Shown here piece after piece: positions 14,256 through 17,929 of a stretch of DNA of 17,929 nucleotides. Position 1 is the stretch's first letter; every line of letters starts with the position of its first letter. Both the position numbers and the translations under genes were made by a program. The notes under the pieces are model-generated. The model worked only from the letters and a program-made list of their open reading frames with translations. It searched no databases and was not told the origin of the DNA. The stretch comes from Chitinophagaceae bacterium UBA4857 (GTDB lineage: Bacteria > Bacteroidota > Bacteroidia > Chitinophagales > Chitinophagaceae): the NCBI GenBank assembly GCA_002399735.1, contig DHEF01000042.1, forward strand, positions 47,779 through 65,707, read 5' to 3'.

Positions 14256-14320
14256 GGACGATGCAGTGAGTGGCACAACAAAAGCTCCATCAGGGGTGGG
14301 ACGCTGGTAACAAAAAAATA
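14256..14320 (+). repeat. Dispersed repeat family B, copy 4 (diverged)
   Basis: GGACGATGCAGTGAGTGGCAC and ACAAAAGCT align with copy 2. The hairpin arms are reduced to AGC/GCT, but the loop word ATCAGGG and the tail CTGGTAACAAAAAAATA are kept. It lies just past the stop codon of the minus-strand biotin ligase gene. Confidence 0.7.
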
Positions 14321-14326
14321 TTAAAT

Positions 14327-15121
14327 CTACAATACACTCATCCATTCCACTTCGCCGTGTTGTATTGTTTCGTCAATGCCGTTGCGGGCAATAATTAATT
14401 GTCCGTATTGGTTTACACCTTTAACAAGGGCTTGAAAAAGTTGTTGGTTTTGCATAAACCAAACCACTTGATCTTTTTTATACAGTATTTGGTTGTAGGC
14501 CGCTAGCAAATCAGTTTCAGCAATAATGCCGATTTGTTCGCAATGATGCAAAATAATGGTGGCCAGTTCTAGTGCCAAGGCTTTAACATCGAAAGTTTTA
14601 CCCGTTATTTGTTTTAAGGAAACCGGCCGGTTTGTTGTATTTTCAAACACCGTCTGGTTAATATTGATACCTGTACCAATAACTGTCCATTTCAGGACAG
14701 TTGGTTCGGATCCGCTCGGGACCGCTGTTTTACCAATTATATTTTCAATTAAAATTCCGCCTGCCTTTCTGTCCTGCCAATACAGGTCGTTTGGCCATTT
14801 TATACGTACTTCATCACCGGCATAATGGCCAAAAAATTGATGAACGGCAAGGGCTACGGCCATGCTAATTTGTACCTGATGCAGTACTGGTAAAGCTTTT
14901 GGCGAAAATACGGTACTTAGTAAAATGTTTACTCCGGTGGATGAGTGCCAGATTTTGTTTCGTTGGCCCTTTCCGGCAGTTTGCTGATGGGTAAAAATAG
15001 CGGTACCCGATTGTGCCAAACCCGCATGAATAAGCTGCAAGGCATAATTATTGGTACTATCTATCGTCTGCAACTCAATAAAGATGGGATTGGTAACCGT
15101 ATTCCTGAAAAGTTGTGACAA
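14327..15121 (-). CDS. birA: Biotin--[acetyl-CoA-carboxylase] ligase, monofunctional
   Basis: The enzyme activates biotin with ATP and attaches it to the carrier domain of biotin-dependent carboxylases. The 264-residue protein has the ligase motifs DSTNNYA (21-27), AGKGQRNKIW (49-58, biotinyl-AMP binding loop), KWPNDLYW (108-115), KAGGILIE (119-126) and GTGININQ (149-156). A small C-terminal domain follows. There is no N-terminal helix-turn-helix, so it should not repress biotin genes as E. coli BirA does. The start is almost certainly TTG at 15121: an in-frame TAA lies directly before it and the next Met is residue 87, inside the catalytic domain. It diverges from rsfS. Conserved core and length are normal. 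Confidence 0.93.
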   Translation of the reverse strand: MSQLFRNTVTNPIFIELQTIDSTNNYALQLIHAGLAQSGTAIFTHQQTAGKGQRNKIWHSSTGVNILLSTVFSPKALPVLHQVQISMAVALAVHQFFGHYAGDEVRIKWPNDLYWQDRKAGGILIENIIGKTAVPSGSEPTVLKWTVIGTGININQTVFENTTNRPVSLKQITGKTFDVKALALELATIILHHCEQIGIIAETDLLAAYNQILYKKDQVVWFMQNQQLFQALVKGVNQYGQLIIARNGIDETIQHGEVEWMSVL

Positions 15122-15138
15122 TTATTGCTATTTTTGAA

Positions 15139-15146
15139 CAAAAGTA
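15139..15146 (-). promoter_or_regulatory. Putative -7 box of the biotin ligase gene
   Basis: On the minus strand this reads TACTTTTG, a perfect TAnnTTTG match. It would start transcription near 15133, leaving a leader of about 12 bases before the TTG start codon. The -33 region has no good TTTG. Confidence 0.45.
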
Positions 15147-15257
15147 GCCAATCTTTACTGCTAAACCGTTGCTTTGGTAAAACTTATAAAACAACGGTGG
15201 CCGTAAGTAAATAACTATTCATTAATAAAACATTCTTTTCTATTGGAACAGTTGGAA

Positions 15258-15647
15258 ATGTTGAACAAGCGTCAGAAAAGTACAGTAACCCGCTTAACAA
15301 AAAATTCAAAAATTTTTAAGGCCATTATCAATGCTATACACGAAAAAAAGGGGAATAAAGTTATTTCTCTTGATTTGCGTAAAGTAGAAGAAGCCGTTGC
15401 CGATTTTTTTATTATTTGTGAGGCTGATAGTATTCCGCAATTAAGAGCCATTGGCGATAATATTTTTGCAAGCGTTAAAGAGAAGTGTGCAGAAGCACCT
15501 TATCATCATGAGGGTTCACAGGGCGGACAGTGGTTGTTGATTGATTACGTAAATGTGGTGGTGCATGTAATGCATCCTGAAAGCCGTAAGTTTTATAACC
15601 TGGAAGAAATGTGGTCGGATGCGCCATTAGAAGAGCACAAAGAATAA
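15258..15647 (+). CDS. rsfS: Ribosome silencing factor RsfS
   Basis: RsfS (Iojap family) binds ribosomal protein L14 on the large subunit and blocks joining with the small subunit, which saves energy in starvation. The 129-residue protein has the family pattern: an N-terminal helix, then KVISLDLRKVEEAVADFFII, SIPQLRAIGDNI, and the C-terminal GGQWLLIDYVNVVVHVMHP followed by RKFYNLEEMW. The frame opens at a TTG (15243), but the ATG at 15258 gives a normal family length, and I prefer it. It lies 136 bases from the divergent biotin ligase start and 73 bases before ftsH, an order I recall as common in Bacteroidota; the two are probably co-transcribed. No clear promoter box is visible upstream. Confidence 0.92.
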   Translation: MLNKRQKSTVTRLTKNSKIFKAIINAIHEKKGNKVISLDLRKVEEAVADFFIICEADSIPQLRAIGDNIFASVKEKCAEAPYHHEGSQGGQWLLIDYVNVVVHVMHPESRKFYNLEEMWSDAPLEEHKE

Positions 15648-15720
15648 TTGTTAAATTTAAATATAACTGAACATAGCAGGATGGCTAATCCTTATTATGC
15701 AATAATCGTTTATAAAATTT

Positions 15721-17805
15721 ATGTCGACAGAACCATCAAATAACAAAAGAGACAAGCCTAACCGACCGCCGTTATTTAATCAACGTCCAGGGGAAGACGG
15801 TCAGCCGCCAAAGAAGGGTCCGAAATTCAATATGTATTGGGTTTGGATTATTTTATTTGCCGTAATAGTAGGCGTACAATTGTTTAACCCGTTTTCTGCC
15901 GATGGTGGCAAAACAACACCATTGGAATTTAAAGAAATGTTGGTAAAAGGGCAGGTAAAAAAATATACTATTGTATCCAACAGGAATACAGTACGTGTTA
16001 CGTTAAAAGACACTAGCCTGAATAATTTTAAAGATAAATTACCAAAATCTTTTACCGGCGAAACTGATAAACAAGGACCCCATTTAGCTTTTAAAATTAC
16101 CGGTGGTGAAGCTTTTCAAAAAGACCTGTCTGAGTTTTACAAAGAAAACCCAAGTTTACCTCAGGTTGCCTACGATGTTGTAGAAGACAGTGATTGGTTT
16201 GGTAAATCACTATCATTCCTGTTACCTATTTTATTCTTTGTCGGCCTGTGGATTTTGATGATGCGTAAAATGAGTGGTGGTGCCGGTGGTGGCGGTGCAG
16301 GCCCCGGTGGTATTTTCAATATTGGAAAATCCAAAGCTACTTTATTTGATAAGGGTACAAAAGTAAACATCACATTTACCGATGTTGCCGGTTTAGATGA
16401 AGCCAAGGTTGAGGTAATGGAGATTGTTGACTTTTTACGAAATCCTAAAAAATATACATCATTAGGCGGTAAAATACCAAAAGGTGCTTTATTGGTGGGC
16501 CCACCGGGTACCGGTAAAACATTGTTGGCTAAAGCAATGGCCGGCGAAGCACAGGTACCTTTCTTTAGTCTTAGTGGTTCCGACTTTGTAGAAATGTTTG
16601 TAGGTGTGGGTGCAAGCCGAGTACGTGATTTGTTTAAACAAGCCCGCGAAAAAGCACCTTGTATTATTTTCATAGATGAGATTGACGCTATTGGCCGTGC
16701 CCGTGGTAAAAATTCTATGATGAGTAATGACGAAAGAGAAAGTACCTTAAACCAGATGCTGGTTGAGATGGATGGCTTTGGTACCGATACGGGTATTATT
16801 GTATTGGCTGCTACCAACCGTCCTGATGTATTGGATAGCGCTTTATTACGTCCGGGTCGTTTCGACAGACAGATTACTATTGATAAACCGGATTTAAAAG
16901 GTCGTGAAGATATTTTTAAAGTACATCTGAAGCCGATTAAAATTTCGGAGAAATTAGATATTCATAAACTGGCCGAGCAAACACCTGGTTTTGCCGGTGC
17001 TGATATTGCCAACGTATGTAACGAAGCGGCATTAATTGCAGCCCGTAAAGGAAAAGATGCCGTTGAAATGCAGGATTTTCAGGACGCAGTTGACAGGGTG
17101 ATAGGTGGTTTAGAAAAGAAAAACAAAATCATTTCTCCCGAAGAAAAAAAGATTATTGCTTACCACGAAGCAGGTCATGCTATTTGCGGTTGGTTCTTAG
17201 AACATGCTTATCCGCTGCTTAAAGTAACAATTGTACCACGTGGTACTGCTGCTTTAGGTTATGCGCAATACACGCCTAAAGAACAATATCTGTACAATAC
17301 CGATCAATTGGTTGACCAGATTTGTATGACATTAGGCGGACGTGCCAGTGAAGAAATTTTCTTCAACAAAATTTCAACCGGTGCACAAAACGATTTACAG
17401 CAAATTACCCGCACTGCCTACGCAATGGTAAGTGTATATGGTATGAACGAAAAAGTAGGTAACGTAAGTTTTTACGATCCGCAACAAGAAACTACATTCA
17501 CTAAACCTTACTCAGAAGAAACGTCAAAACTGATTGATGAAGAAGTAAGAAAGTTGATTGAAGACTCTTATGTACGTACTAAAAACTTGTTAACAGAAAA
17601 ACGTGAACAAGTAGAGAAATTGGCCGAAGCGTTATTAGAAAAAGAAGTATTATTTCAAAGTGATGTAGAAGCTTTAATTGGTAAACGCCCATTTGAAGAA
17701 AAGAAAGCGCTTGCCGAAAATAACGACAGCATCAACAGCACGCCTGGTGAAATATCAGCAGGAGTTCCTCCTTATGATAATGATGTAACCAATCATTCTT
17801 TGTAA
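15721..17805 (+). CDS. ftsH: ATP-dependent zinc metalloprotease FtsH
   Basis: A membrane-bound AAA+ protease that extracts and degrades misfolded membrane proteins and some cytosolic regulators. The 694-residue protein has a basic, Pro-rich start, a first helix at about 39-55, a periplasmic segment of about 105 residues, a second helix at about 163-181, and a glycine-rich linker (186-197). The AAA module follows: Walker A GPPGTGKT (260-267), Walker B IIFIDE (315-320), and the second region of homology ATNRPDVLDSALLRPGRFDR (364-383). The protease has HEAGH (482-486) with D557 as the third zinc ligand. All catalytic residues are present. The polar tail after about 660 is variable in this family. 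A terminator follows. It is probably co-transcribed with rsfS. Confidence 0.98.
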   Translation: MSTEPSNNKRDKPNRPPLFNQRPGEDGQPPKKGPKFNMYWVWIILFAVIVGVQLFNPFSADGGKTTPLEFKEMLVKGQVKKYTIVSNRNTVRVTLKDTSLNNFKDKLPKSFTGETDKQGPHLAFKITGGEAFQKDLSEFYKENPSLPQVAYDVVEDSDWFGKSLSFLLPILFFVGLWILMMRKMSGGAGGGGAGPGGIFNIGKSKATLFDKGTKVNITFTDVAGLDEAKVEVMEIVDFLRNPKKYTSLGGKIPKGALLVGPPGTGKTLLAKAMAGEAQVPFFSLSGSDFVEMFVGVGASRVRDLFKQAREKAPCIIFIDEIDAIGRARGKNSMMSNDERESTLNQMLVEMDGFGTDTGIIVLAATNRPDVLDSALLRPGRFDRQITIDKPDLKGREDIFKVHLKPIKISEKLDIHKLAEQTPGFAGADIANVCNEAALIAARKGKDAVEMQDFQDAVDRVIGGLEKKNKIISPEEKKIIAYHEAGHAICGWFLEHAYPLLKVTIVPRGTAALGYAQYTPKEQYLYNTDQLVDQICMTLGGRASEEIFFNKISTGAQNDLQQITRTAYAMVSVYGMNEKVGNVSFYDPQQETTFTKPYSEETSKLIDEEVRKLIEDSYVRTKNLLTEKREQVEKLAEALLEKEVLFQSDVEALIGKRPFEEKKALAENNDSINSTPGEISAGVPPYDNDVTNHSL

Positions 17806-17828
17806 TAATATTTTACAATTTTATACTA

Positions 17829-17858
17829 AGTCCACAGCATTTGTTGTGGACTTTTTTT
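17829..17858 (+). terminator. Rho-independent terminator after ftsH
   Basis: AGTCCACA (17829-17836) pairs with TGTGGACT (17845-17852) around an 8-base loop, followed by a run of seven T. It starts 23 bases after the ftsH stop codon. Confidence 0.92.
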
Positions 17859-17865
17859 ATCTTAC

Positions 17866-17912
17866 CGGCAGCAGTAATTCTAATCATCGTCCCTTTCGAT
17901 CCGATAGGATCG
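17866..17912. repeat. Partial family A-like repeat next to a CGATCC/GGATCG palindrome
   Basis: Bases 17866-17891 resemble the outer half of family A copy 2 (both end in ATCATCGTC after a GGC-GCA-rich start). They run into CGATCC GATA GGATCG (17897-17912), a 6-bp stem. Similarity to family A is approximate and could be chance. Confidence 0.35.
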
Positions 17913-17929
17913 GGATTTAATTTATTTCC

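Larger units (their letters stand above)
14001..14326. other. Gene-free spacer between peroxiredoxin and biotin ligase genes
   Basis: This 326-bp gap lies between two converging genes. It contains AT-rich repeat words (about 14003-14040), a hairpin (14046-14066), a decayed-looking tract with GAGATAAACGGAGTTTTT (14109-14126), and repeat family B copy 4 (14256-14320). I see no coding region and no clear terminator for either gene except perhaps the hairpin. Confidence 0.65.

Noticed and set aside
1672..14320. CRISPR-like repeats
   Set aside because: Copies are kilobases apart, in both orientations, with no regular spacers and no cas genes.
16170..16817. Long minus-strand ORF (215 codons) inside ftsH
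   Set aside because: It is antisense to the conserved AAA domain, has a low-complexity Pro/Ser/Ile composition and no recognisable motif; it is a by-product of the ftsH codon pattern.

Overview
The window is a chromosomal stretch from a low-GC member of the Bacteroidota. The best guess is Chitinophagaceae or a related sphingobacterial lineage. The evidence is a GldA-type gliding ABC ATPase, several copies of the Bacteroidota -7 promoter box TAnnTTTG, few Shine-Dalgarno sites, and abundant short dispersed intergenic repeats. There are 14 protein-coding genes and no rRNA, tRNA, CRISPR array, phage gene or transposase gene that I can see. All 14 genes look intact.

Layout. On the minus strand at the left lie an aspartate kinase (193-1515), an exported nucleotide pyrophosphatase/phosphodiesterase (1871-3139) and acetyl-CoA synthetase (3496-5436). 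Divergent from acs is an MHS-type MFS symporter (5521-7104), followed by a tiny two-helix membrane protein (7286-7534). A single-pass Cys/His-rich protein of unknown function (7655-8020) precedes a SulP anion transporter (8159-9772) and a beta-carbonic anhydrase (9812-10450). The last two form a probable bicarbonate transport/hydration operon closed by a strong terminator. Next come gldA (10516-11433), then a secreted M23 peptidase with a lysine-rich tail (11694-13508) that is probably co-transcribed with a PrxQ/Bcp peroxiredoxin (13533-14000). At the right, a minus-strand biotin ligase (14327-15121) diverges from rsfS (15258-15647) and ftsH (15721-17805).

The genes form small functional groups rather than one pathway: acetate activation with a possible carboxylate symporter, bicarbonate supply for carboxylases (which also need the biotin ligase), envelope hydrolysis and motility, and protein quality control.

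The least ordinary material is intergenic. A repeat family of about 65 bp (four copies) has a hairpin with a constant loop word and one compensatory base-pair change. Two of its copies are a perfect 49-bp inverted repeat around the phosphodiesterase gene. A second family of about 55 bp, CCCCTCC/GGAGGGG hairpins that double as terminators, and AT-rich repeats fill the other gaps. Several -7 boxes sit so close to start codons that leaders would be nearly absent; the gldA promoter appears to overlap the upstream terminator. I see no multi-gene system that looks wholly new.
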